The notes under the pieces were generated by a model that ran no database searches, had not been told where the DNA came from, and saw only the letters and a list, made by a program, of their open reading frames with translations. This document shows, in pieces, positions 1 to 5,787 of a DNA stretch of 6,104 nucleotides. Location of the stretch: positions 1 to 6,104 of the forward strand of contig JALWJW010000096.1 in NCBI GenBank assembly GCA_026996935.1. Reading direction: 5' to 3'. How positions within the stretch are numbered: position 1 is the first letter of the stretch; each line of letters opens with the position of its first letter. The position numbers and the translations under genes were made by a program. The DNA is from Hyphomicrobiales bacterium (GTDB lineage: Bacteria; Pseudomonadota; Alphaproteobacteria; Rhizobiales; Aestuariivirgaceae).

Positions 1-2144
1 ACCATTTCCTGCCCATAAATATTTGAGTGCGGGTTATGATTTCCAGGCGTTGACCAATAATCCAGCGTGGCTTTCAGATAACAGCGCTGTAAATAATCAT
101 CGCGCTGCGTGTTGGAAAAGTAAGGCCGCTGACTTTCAGCCGATTTGGGGTCATAAAACACGTTCGGTTGATTGGTGCCTTTGTCAATGGCAGGACAACC
201 AATCTCGGTAAACCATATAGGCTTTGATTGTGGTATCCAATCTGTTGCTAGACTTTCTTCAACCCCATTGGGGCGGTTAAAATGCGGGTTTTGCCACCAT
301 GATTTTATATCCTTATAGCGATAGATCCACGGCTTATTATAGGCACCATCGGTGATCGGTGTGCGGGTTTGCAGTTCGCGGTCGCCATTGCTGGCATAAT
401 ACCAATCATAGCCCTCACCGCCTGCAATATTGCTTTGCAAATACGATGTCTGGTAAATAGAACCCACCCCTGCCTGCAGGTCTAAATGATCGTAACCATC
501 GCGCCAATCAGACAAGGGCATGTAATTATCGATACCGATAAAATCGATATCGCTACTAGCCCACAATTTATCAAGATGAAAGAACACATCACCTGATCCA
601 TCGGCAGGGTGAAAACCAAAATATTCCGACCAATCAGCCGCATAGGAAATTTTAGTTTGAGGCAAAATCTGCGCCACATCATGTGCCAGATTTACGAGTT
701 GATCCACGACTGGAAAATTGTTTAATTCATCGCGCAGGGTCGTTAGACCGCGCAGCTCTGAACCAATTAAAAACGCATCGACCCCACCTGCTGCTTCGCA
801 CAAAAAAGCATAATGTAGAATCATCCGACGATACCCCCAATCAGACGGACCAGCATAAACCACCTGACCGTTAGAGATGTGGAAATCTGATGCTTGGGCA
901 TTGCCAAAGAAATCATCTGTTTGGGTCGTGATTGCGGCTGTTTTGTCAGGTGTTCCAGCAACCGTGGGTGCGGGTGAACAGGTGATGCGACCACGCCATG
1001 GATAGGCTGGCTGATTGCTCAATAAATCATAAGGGTTGGGCAATTGATTATCTGCCGCAATATCCATCATCACAAATGGGTAAAATACAGTCTCAATACC
1101 GCGCGATTTTAAATCTTGAATGGCCCGCAGCACAGAACCATCATCTGGCGTACTGCCAAAGGCCGCAACCCCATCAATTTGGGAGACGGCTTGAGCGCCG
1201 GAGCGTGTCTTGCCAGTAACGCTCCAAATATGCGGTGTGGTTTGTTTGTCTTTGGTTTCAACCCGCGGCATGATTTGCGTTTCACCACAGCGCAAGTCAT
1301 CCCCAAACCATGACACCACGAGTGATGCTTTTGATATATTTTGACAAGTTTCCTGCAATTGATCCATCGATACGGACCAATCAGAGCGAGACGATACAGT
1401 GTGAGAATTTTCACTGATGCTGCCGCCCCAGCCATCGGTGCGGCTTACCGTGTCGGTGTCGTATCCAAACTCAGTGGCGGCAGGGATAATATTGATCGCA
1501 CTGATTTTGCTTTCGATATCATCTAAAGACTTAAACACCTCAAAGGATAATTGCGGCAGGCGATTGCCAAAGCGCTCCAAGGGTAAATTCTCAAAAACAA
1601 TATAGGCCGTGCCGCGATAGGCTGGTGCATTGCCTGGCCCTTGTTTGGCAATCAATAAACTGTCGGGTAACTGATCCTCATCGCCCTTATACAAACGCCA
1701 GGTGTATTGGCTTATATCGATTTCTTTACCGTCGGCCCACACGCGCCCGATTGAGTTAATGACCCCTTCACAAAGGCCAACCGCAAAATTGGCATAATAG
1801 GCATATTCGGTTATTTTAGTTTTCGGTTTGATAACAGAGCCTTTTCCCCCTGCCTTTTGCGAGCGGGTAGAGGCAACTTCATGGAAGCGTGTGGCCCATA
1901 TAATTTGACCTGAAATGCGCACCCGCCCGTATATTTTAGGGATCGGCGCACCTTGGGTGGAAGACATGATTTGCAGATCATTGAGCCGTGGCCCCTGGAT
2001 GTGTTTATTGCCTGAGCCAAATAGAGCCTGATCGAATATTGATCCAGCAATACCCCCCGCAGCGCGACCGAGCATGGCCCCAACAGGGCCGCCAAGAAAT
2101 CCACCAACGGCTTGACCTGCAGCTTGTAAGACAAGAGTTGCCAT
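1..2144 (-). CDS. GTA/phage tail-tip 'megatron' protein with TIM-barrel domain (gp15-like), 3' end outside window
   Basis: Reading the minus strand from ATG at 2144, the frame stays open to the left edge: 714 complete codons with no stop. Residues 1-45 are Gly/Ala-rich and hydrophobic (MATLVLQAAGQAVGGFLGG...), followed by a beta-rich tail-tip region with IPKIYGRVRISGQIIWATRF near residues 68-87. From about residue 430 lies a TIM-barrel, glycoside-hydrolase-like domain of the GTA type, recognisable from GGVDAFLIGSELRGLT (453-468), DFIGIDNYMPLSDW (534-547) and IWFTEIGCPAIDKGTNQPN (about 643-661). Glu463 and Glu647 sit where glycosidases of this fold carry catalytic acids; activity is inference. 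RcGTA gp15 is roughly 1,300 residues, so about the C-terminal half, including the receptor-binding part, is missing here. The start overlaps the gp14 stop by one base (TAATG), implying translational coupling. In RcGTA this protein forms the tail tip below the hub. Confidence 0.93.
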   Translation of the reverse strand, partial: MATLVLQAAGQAVGGFLGGPVGAMLGRAAGGIAGSIFDQALFGSGNKHIQGPRLNDLQIMSSTQGAPIPKIYGRVRISGQIIWATRFHEVASTRSQKAGGKGSVIKPKTKITEYAYYANFAVGLCEGVINSIGRVWADGKEIDISQYTWRLYKGDEDQLPDSLLIAKQGPGNAPAYRGTAYIVFENLPLERFGNRLPQLSFEVFKSLDDIESKISAINIIPAATEFGYDTDTVSRTDGWGGSISENSHTVSSRSDWSVSMDQLQETCQNISKASLVVSWFGDDLRCGETQIMPRVETKDKQTTPHIWSVTGKTRSGAQAVSQIDGVAAFGSTPDDGSVLRAIQDLKSRGIETVFYPFVMMDIAADNQLPNPYDLLSNQPAYPWRGRITCSPAPTVAGTPDKTAAITTQTDDFFGNAQASDFHISNGQVVYAGPSDWGYRRMILHYAFLCEAAGGVDAFLIGSELRGLTTLRDELNNFPVVDQLVNLAHDVAQILPQTKISYAADWSEYFGFHPADGSGDVFFHLDKLWASSDIDFIGIDNYMPLSDWRDGYDHLDLQAGVGSIYQTSYLQSNIAGGEGYDWYYASNGDRELQTRTPITDGAYNKPWIYRYKDIKSWWQNPHFNRPNGVEESLATDWIPQSKPIWFTEIGCPAIDKGTNQPNVFYDPKSAESQRPYFSNTQRDDYLQRCYLKATLDYWSTPGNHNPHSNIYGQEM

Positions 2145-2656
2145 TAAATGTTGTGCCCTTTCTGGTTAAAGTTTTTCAATGCGTTATTGGGTATTTCAGG
2201 GAATCTGAAAACGTGGGAAATATGGCGTTGCCACCATGGGGAAATCACCACCTCACACACTTTTGCCCCTTCTTGCGCGTGGATCATTGTGGTTGGCGTT
2301 GCAACGATTGCCAGATGCTTTGAGGGCAAATGCTTGCGCCAGCGAAAAACCAACATGTCACCGGGCAGGTACGCGTTTCCTTCAATCCGTTTCATATGCT
2401 GGCTTGCTGCTTCCACCAGTTGTTCACGGCCACCACTTTCGGCCCAATCAGGCGTATAAGGTGGCGTTTTTTGCGGTTCATTTCCCAACACCTCACGCCA
2501 TATGCCGCGCACCAAACCTAAGCAGTCACAGCCCAACCCTTTAATACTGGCCTGATGCAAGTACGGGGTATCAATCCAGCTATGTGCGGCCTTGATAATC
2601 TGGCTTTGTATAGTGTTATCCAACAATGGCACCACCATCATTATTGGCATCATCAC
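2144..2656 (-). CDS. NlpC/P60-family tail cell-wall peptidase (GTA gp14-like)
   Basis: A 170-residue frame of the phage NlpC/P60 type, a cysteine peptidase that cuts peptidoglycan cross-links as the tail enters the recipient. The diagnostic block WIDTPYLHQASIKGLGCDCL starts at residue 27 and places the nucleophile at Cys45, in the CDCLGLVRGIW motif. His114 in SKHLAIV and His126 in MIHAQEG are the likely other catalytic residues. PYTPDWAE (66-73) is also typical of GTA gp14. The start is uncertain. The longest frame begins with GTG at 2656, followed by ATG at 2653, 2650, 2641 and 2638, and TTG at 2626 and 2623, with no convincing ribosome binding site. Family members begin about ten residues before the GWIGTPY-like motif, so a start at 2638 or later is plausible. 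Depending on the start, it overlaps the gp13 end by roughly 8 to 41 nt. Its stop shares one base with the gp15 start. Confidence 0.92.
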   Translation of the reverse strand: MMMPIMMVVPLLDNTIQSQIIKAAHSWIDTPYLHQASIKGLGCDCLGLVRGIWREVLGNEPQKTPPYTPDWAESGGREQLVEAASQHMKRIEGNAYLPGDMLVFRWRKHLPSKHLAIVATPTTMIHAQEGAKVCEVVISPWWQRHISHVFRFPEIPNNALKNFNQKGHNI

Positions 2657-3509
2657 GATTGGGATAAAAGGTCACAAAGTCTTTGCCAGGCATATGGGGA
2701 AAGCCGCGAAAATTAATACTGTTTGAAAACTTTTGTTTGCACATTGAAAATGTTTTATTGCAGCCAACGGTGATTGAAAAATCATCGCCCTGGTTGACCG
2801 CTTGAGGCATTGATTGCCACAACTCAATCACAACACCTGCTTTGGTGGCGCGGTGTACTTTGACTTCGCTGGCGCGCCCTGTGTTTTGCCCTGATAAAAA
2901 TGTAAGCTTTCCATCAACAAACCAATCGGTTGGCTTGTCGCTTAAACCATCAATAAAAAACCGTTTTCCAGACTGGACCGTGCCAACGCTTGCGGTAAAC
3001 GAAAAAGCGGGGTTTTGAATATCCAACTTGCAGGCTGTATCACCCAGTTTTGCATCGCAGGTTTTATGAAATGACCGTCCTTGTGGTTGGTTTAGAATAT
3101 GGGACAGGCCGCGAATTTCAGCGTTAAAGTTTTTATCCCCGCGCGAGACCTCCCCCAAATTGCCACTGCGCAATAAAATACGTTGCGATAAGGCTTGCCA
3201 ATTGACTTGCCAGATTTCCACCTGAGCATTGTCAAACACCCCCGCAAACAAATCATTTTCGTTCAGTTTCAACGAAGACAGCGCCCCTTCAACCTCTAAA
3301 TTATCGACCTTGAAACCTAGGCCTGTTTCGATCTCGCTCCCATTAAAACCACTTGATGCTTCAAACAGGGTTGCGTCAAATTCAAGGTCATTATCATGGT
3401 CGGTAAAGCCAAAGACGCGCCCATCAAGGGTTTGCAATTTCCAGCACCAGCACATGGTAGTAGCACCTGCATTCAAATGGTCTTGTAAGCCGCCTGGTAA
3501 AGGTTTCAT
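2616..3509 (-). CDS. Tail hub protein, DUF2163 / phage BR0599 family (GTA gp13-like)
   Basis: 297 residues, close to the length of RcGTA gp13. The N-terminal DUF2163 part is visible as TTMCWCWKLQTLDGRVFGFTD (from residue 17) and LGFKVDNLEVEGAL (64-77). The C-terminal BR0599-type part holds GCNKTFSMCKQKF (249-261) and INFRGFPHMPGKDF (265-278), the family signature. In RcGTA this protein is the hub between the distal tail ring and the tip. Four cysteines in the C-terminal half, Cys151, Cys160, Cys250 and Cys257, are spaced C-x8-C and C-x6-C, a pattern recalling the lambda gpL tip protein, which binds a [4Fe-4S] cluster. Metal binding here is inference. The ATG at 3509 overlaps the gp12 TGA stop as ATGA, and GAGGTG at 3520-3515 sits 5 nt upstream as a good ribosome binding site. 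Confidence 0.95.
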   Translation of the reverse strand: MKPLPGGLQDHLNAGATTMCWCWKLQTLDGRVFGFTDHDNDLEFDATLFEASSGFNGSEIETGLGFKVDNLEVEGALSSLKLNENDLFAGVFDNAQVEIWQVNWQALSQRILLRSGNLGEVSRGDKNFNAEIRGLSHILNQPQGRSFHKTCDAKLGDTACKLDIQNPAFSFTASVGTVQSGKRFFIDGLSDKPTDWFVDGKLTFLSGQNTGRASEVKVHRATKAGVVIELWQSMPQAVNQGDDFSITVGCNKTFSMCKQKFSNSINFRGFPHMPGKDFVTFYPNRDDANNDGGAIVG

Positions 3510-4156
3510 TGTTTCACCTCGATAATTGAAATGTCGGTAATTTGCCCCGCCTTAAACGCATCCAGACTGATTTCAATCTGGTCGACATCAAAGCGCACAG
3601 GCACATCAAATTCAAAACCGGCGGTGACTTGCGATCCTGCTTGTGGGATTGCGTTTTGAGCAAATGTGATAAGGCCTGTTGTATAGTCAACCGTAAAGTC
3701 TGGCCCTTGCGTTTGCACAACGCCATCAACACCAATCAATACCGAATTTTCCACCGGTTTTGTAATGGCGCGGACATATTTATTTTCATTTTGACCATAG
3801 GTTTTGATCAGTTGAAAATTTGCTGTTGCCCCATCACCATCACCAATCAATTGGTCGCTGACCGTGATCGGTGCGCCTGCAATACCTGAAGAATAATCAA
3901 CATGATCTTTCCAGCGAAAGCCGTAAAGCCGGCCACGGCATTGTTCAAAAAAATCAACAACCAAATGAAGATCAGCAATGGAGCGCATCCCCATGGCGGC
4001 ATTGTATGAGCGCCGCGAATCTGCCCAGCGGCTATTGCGTTGTTCGTGGCCAGAAACCAGCGTCACAATTTCTGTGCGCCGCTGAGGGCCACCAACAGAC
4101 TTCAATGATATGTCGGTGGGAAATTGTTGTTCGATGAAGGGTAACAATTGTGACAT
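3506..4156 (-). CDS. Distal tail protein, DUF2460 family (GTA gp12-like)
   Basis: 216 residues, the usual length for DUF2460 proteins. Typical features are the N-terminal FIEQQFPTDIS (7-17), the RRTEIVTLVSGHEQRNSRWA block (26-45), the helix LHLVVDFFEQCRGRLYGFRW (63-82) and GDGDGATANFQLIKTYG (105-121). In RcGTA the gp12 product forms the ring at the end of the tail tube, between tube protein gp9 and hub gp13, a role comparable to Dit proteins of siphophages. The ATG at 4156 is preceded by GAAGG at 4167-4163 with a 6-nt spacer. This site immediately follows the TAA stop of gp11, so the gap is only 11 nt. The gene ends inside the gp13 start (ATGA). Confidence 0.95.
   Translation of the reverse strand: MSQLLPFIEQQFPTDISLKSVGGPQRRTEIVTLVSGHEQRNSRWADSRRSYNAAMGMRSIADLHLVVDFFEQCRGRLYGFRWKDHVDYSSGIAGAPITVSDQLIGDGDGATANFQLIKTYGQNENKYVRAITKPVENSVLIGVDGVVQTQGPDFTVDYTTGLITFAQNAIPQAGSQVTAGFEFDVPVRFDVDQIEISLDAFKAGQITDISIIEVKQ
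3515..3520 (-). promoter_or_regulatory. Ribosome binding site of hub gene gp13, inside the gp12 coding end
   Basis: GAGGTG lies 5 nt upstream of ATG 3509 and within the last codons of gp12. It supports the 3509 start with its ATGA overlap. Confidence 0.7.
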
Positions 4157-4167
4157 GATGGGCCTTC

Positions 4168-4740
4168 TTATAAATTGCGATTACCGCGTTGAATGGAGCG
4201 CGCCATCATGGCCGCAATTTGAGTTTGTGATTTTTGGAAGCCACTCACATCTGGTGTGGAAATACTCATATTGATGGTGATCGCCTGGCCCCCACCGCTG
4301 CCGGCCTTGACCCCTAATTGCCCATCACTTCCACGGGCTAAAGGCAAAATTGCTTCGGGGCCAGCCTCACCCATCAGGCCTGTTGCCCCGCGCATTGGAA
4401 AGAGTGTCGGGCTATTGACAATGCCGCCATTGGCAAAGGGTTTGATTTTACCACCTGAAAAAATATTGCCGTTGGCACTACCAAAAATACTACCGAATAA
4501 GCCGCCCACCGCATTGCTTAACGGTTTTATGGCCGCTGATAATGCCTGACCTGAGAGTGAAAGCGCAAGAGAACGCAAGACATCTGAGAACTTGCGCCCA
4601 CTCGTCAGGGCACCGGCAAATGAGCGAACCATGGTGCGGCCAAAGCGCTGACCAAGGCCGCTCAAATCTTTTAATTCAGCTCGTAAATCCTGGGTGTTTA
4701 AATCTATTGAAAATTCAATGCCGTCTAATTTTTCGACCAT
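4168..4740 (-). CDS. Short phage tail tape measure protein (GTA gp11-like)
   Basis: 190 residues. The first half is helical and hydrophobic (LGQRFGRTMVRSFAGALTSG, 29-48; LSGQALSAAIKPLSNAVGG, 62-80; then a Gly/Ser/Phe-rich stretch to about 96). The second half carries the block seen near the C-terminus of many tape measure proteins: FANGGIVNSPTLFP (102-115), GLMGEAGPEAILPLARG (121-137) and DGQLGV (139-144), then TINMSISTPDVSGFQKSQ. Tape measures set tail length and are released or passed through at DNA delivery. Ordinary siphophages use ones several times longer, so 190 residues predicts a tail of a few tens of nanometres, as in GTAs. It follows the chaperone pair, the usual place for a tape measure. 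The ATG at 4740 has GAGGA at 4749-4745 with a 4-nt spacer. Confidence 0.92.
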   Translation of the reverse strand: MVEKLDGIEFSIDLNTQDLRAELKDLSGLGQRFGRTMVRSFAGALTSGRKFSDVLRSLALSLSGQALSAAIKPLSNAVGGLFGSIFGSANGNIFSGGKIKPFANGGIVNSPTLFPMRGATGLMGEAGPEAILPLARGSDGQLGVKAGSGGGQAITINMSISTPDVSGFQKSQTQIAAMMARSIQRGNRNL

Positions 4741-4760
4741 TTATTCCTCATCATTTAAAT

Positions 4761-4949
4761 CTATTCTTTTAAGGTGTCGGGCAAGGTGTCAGGAAAGCGT
4801 TGCAGCAAGCTGTCAAAGTCTGCCCGCTCGATGGGTTGATTTGTGCTTTCATCGCTAATAGATGCAATCGCTGCGGCAAGTTCTTTAGGGGTCATTGCCC
4901 AGAATGCGCCAGGTGATAACGCCAATAACCCAAGGCCCAGTTTCATCAT
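4761..4949 (-). CDS. Tail assembly chaperone, TAC_6 type (GTA gp10.1-like); probably translated mainly as a frameshift extension of gp10
   Basis: From the first ATG (4949) the frame encodes 62 residues. MMKLGLGLLALSPGAFWAMT and the following PKELAAAIASI match the small TAC_6-type tail chaperone found between gp10 and the tape measure in GTAs. The open frame begins further upstream, at 5009, just after an in-frame TGA (5012-5010). The codons before the ATG read ...NNLEKFPWAQ. Phe-Pro-Trp belongs to the conserved core of this family, yet 5009-4950 contains no ATG, GTG, TTG or CTG in this frame. An independent start at 4949 or 4946 would lose FPW, has only a weak GGGCG in front, and that element falls in a predicted hairpin. 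I therefore think the main product is the gp10-gp10.1 fusion made by -1 frameshifting. A separately initiated short form cannot be excluded. The stop is TAG at 4763-4761. Confidence 0.85.
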   Translation of the reverse strand: MMKLGLGLLALSPGAFWAMTPKELAAAIASISDESTNQPIERADFDSLLQRFPDTLPDTLKE

Positions 4950-5359
4950 TTGCGCCCATGGAAATTTTTCAAGATTATTTCCAGCGCTTAAGACTTTCCC
5001 GCCGTGGGCTCATTTGATTGTATATGATTTTGTCTGTGGTTTTGTGGTGGGGCGAACGTAGCTTGCAACAGATCGACCACGAGGGCCAAATAACCTTGCG
5101 CGCCGCCATTAATCTGCATCATTGCCAGTTCTTCATTTTTAATTTCATTGCCGCCTCCACGAAGCCCTGCCCCGATGATTTTAATCGCATCACGGGCTGA
5201 GATTTCACCCTTCTCAAACCGTTGCGCAAGGCAGAGTAAATCGGTATCGCCATAGGCTGATTCCAATTCGGCAAGCGCCCCAAGGGTTAGGCAAAGACGG
5301 TATGACTTACCTTCAATTTCAGCAACAATTTCACCGCGGTGCTTATTGGGATAACTCAT
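4761..5359 (-). CDS. Predicted -1 frameshift fusion of gp10 and gp10.1 (G-T-like tail chaperone)
   Basis: Translation of gp10 to AAG at 4996-4994, followed by a -1 slip on GGGAAAG (5000-4994), continues as VLSAGNNLEKFPWAQ and then the gp10.1 residues to TAG at 4761. The product is about 199 residues: 122 from gp10, 15 junction residues and 62 from gp10.1. In lambda and many other long-tailed phages, the two genes just upstream of the tape measure are expressed this way. The abundant short form and the rare fusion bind the tape measure and tube protein during tail assembly. The position between tube protein gp9 and tape measure gp11 is the expected one. Frame phase, slippery heptamer, spacer, hairpin and the start-less conserved motif are seen in the sequence. 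The frameshifting itself and its efficiency are inferred. Confidence 0.72.
4952..4987 (-). promoter_or_regulatory. Possible stimulatory stem-loop downstream of the slippery heptamer
   Basis: Minus-strand bases 4983-4977 (TGGAAAT) pair perfectly with 4965-4959 (ATTTCCA) around an 11-nt loop. Below it, 4987-4984 (GCGC) can pair with 4955-4952 (GCGC) across a 3-nt bulge (4958-4956). The outer stem starts 6 nt after the heptamer, within the 5-9 nt spacing usual for -1 frameshift stimulators. The 3' arm also covers the weak GGGCG in front of ATG 4949, so folding would disfavour independent initiation there. Stability was not calculated. The inner stem is A/T-rich, so the effect may be modest. Confidence 0.5.
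4988..5359 (-). CDS. Tail assembly chaperone / GTA gp10 family protein (short, unshifted form)
   Basis: 123 residues from ATG 5359, beginning MSYPNKHRGEIVAEIEGKSY. The pattern RGEI-x5-GK-x-YRLCLTLGALAELESAYG (about 8-37), then ISARDAIKIIGAGLRGGG (53-70), is typical of the GTA gp10 family, which Pfam places among phage tail assembly chaperones as far as I recall. It is likely the counterpart of lambda gpG. An in-frame GTG at 5368 would add three residues and overlap gp9 by 8 nt. I prefer ATG 5359, which lies one base after the gp9 TAA (TAAAATG) and fits coupled translation; no strong ribosome binding site is visible for either. The last residues, from PPQNHRQNHIQSNEP on, look like a disordered polar linker, as expected where a fusion domain is attached. 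The TAA stop (4990-4988) lies 3 nt after the slippery heptamer. Confidence 0.9.
   Translation of the reverse strand: MSYPNKHRGEIVAEIEGKSYRLCLTLGALAELESAYGDTDLLCLAQRFEKGEISARDAIKIIGAGLRGGGNEIKNEELAMMQINGGAQGYLALVVDLLQATFAPPQNHRQNHIQSNEPTAGKS
4994..5000 (-). other. Programmed -1 ribosomal frameshift heptamer GGGAAAG
   Basis: Read in the gp10 frame the bases are G GGA AAG, the canonical X XXY YYZ phase with X=G and Y=A. The zero-frame tRNAs on GGA and AAG can re-pair with GGG and AAA after slipping back one base. The next codon in the new frame, GTC, leads without interruption into the gp10.1 chaperone. The heptamer lies within the only stretch (5009-4988) where the gp10 frame and the -1 frame are both open. 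It is identical to the lambda G/GT frameshift heptamer as established in the literature. Confidence 0.8.
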
Positions 5360-5360
5360 T

Positions 5361-5774
5361 TTACACACTCACAAAGCTTAAAGCGCCAGCCGATTCAAGG
5401 GCCAGTTCAAAGGTCAGTTCACCGTCATGTTCGCCTGAAAATTCGAGTGAGGTTATTTGAAACAAACCTGTAACGGTACCGAAATCAGGCATGATAATCT
5501 GCCAGTTTCTAATGGCGCCATTAAAAAACAGCTCGCGGGTTTTTGCATCAGATGCTGCATCTTTAAAAATACCGCTACCGCGAATATTGGCTGACTTTAC
5601 ACCAGCCCCTGCCAACAATTCACGCCATGCACCAGCAGATTCTTGATGTGTTGTGTCAACACTTTGGGCATTGAAAGAAATCGCATGGCTGCGCAACCCT
5701 GCAACAGTTATAAAACTGTCATTGCCATCGGTGTCAATTTTTAAAAGTAAGTCTCTTCCCTTTTGGGCGACCAT
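5361..5774 (-). CDS. Major tail (tube) protein, TP901-1-like family (GTA gp9-like)
   Basis: 137 residues starting MVAQKGRDLLLKIDTDG, the characteristic opening of GTA and TP901-1-type major tail proteins (AQKGRDLLLK). It continues with FITVAGLRSHAISFNAQSVD (21-40), WRELLAGAGVKSANIRGSGIF (50-70) and the C-terminal LEFSGEHDGELTFELALESAG (109-129). Length and motifs agree with RcGTA gp9, whose hexameric rings stack into the tail tube around the tape measure. ATG 5774 has a strong AGGAG ribosome binding site at 5787-5783 with an 8-nt spacer, the clearest in the window, as expected for a protein needed in many copies. That site overlaps the TAG stop of gp8. Confidence 0.95.
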   Translation of the reverse strand: MVAQKGRDLLLKIDTDGNDSFITVAGLRSHAISFNAQSVDTTHQESAGAWRELLAGAGVKSANIRGSGIFKDAASDAKTRELFFNGAIRNWQIIMPDFGTVTGLFQITSLEFSGEHDGELTFELALESAGALSFVSV

Positions 5775-5782
5775 TGGTTTTT

Positions 5783-5787
5783 CTCCT
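5783..5787 (-). promoter_or_regulatory. Strong ribosome binding site of the tube gene gp9
   Basis: AGGAG on the minus strand, 8 nt upstream of ATG 5774 and sharing bases with the gp8 TAG stop. It is the best Shine-Dalgarno match in the window and fixes the gp9 start. Confidence 0.8.

Noticed and set aside
1811..2134. Minus-strand frame of 107 codons (and a similar one at 1109-1435)
   Set aside because: Both lie in another frame inside the gp15 reading frame, which shows strong family motifs throughout. They show no recognisable protein features.
1988..2544. Overlapping plus-strand frames of about 100-110 codons opposite gp15 and gp14
   Set aside because: They are antisense shadows of well-identified genes, with atypical composition and no family similarity that I recognise.
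3542..3889. Plus-strand frame of 115 codons opposite gp12
   Set aside because: gp12 on the minus strand is a clear DUF2460 protein. The antisense translation is rich in Cys and Ile and looks non-coding.
4984..4993. Small palindromes CTTAAG and AGCGCT as a possible operator or restriction-linked site
   Set aside because: Six-base palindromes are expected by chance. The GCGC part is better explained by pairing with 4955-4952 in the downstream stem-loop.
4976..5013. ATG at 5013 forming an ATGA with the -1-frame TGA and opening a 12-codon frame to TAA
   Set aside because: It is in the third frame, neither gp10 nor gp10.1, has no ribosome binding site, and encodes a short basic peptide without similarity to anything I know.
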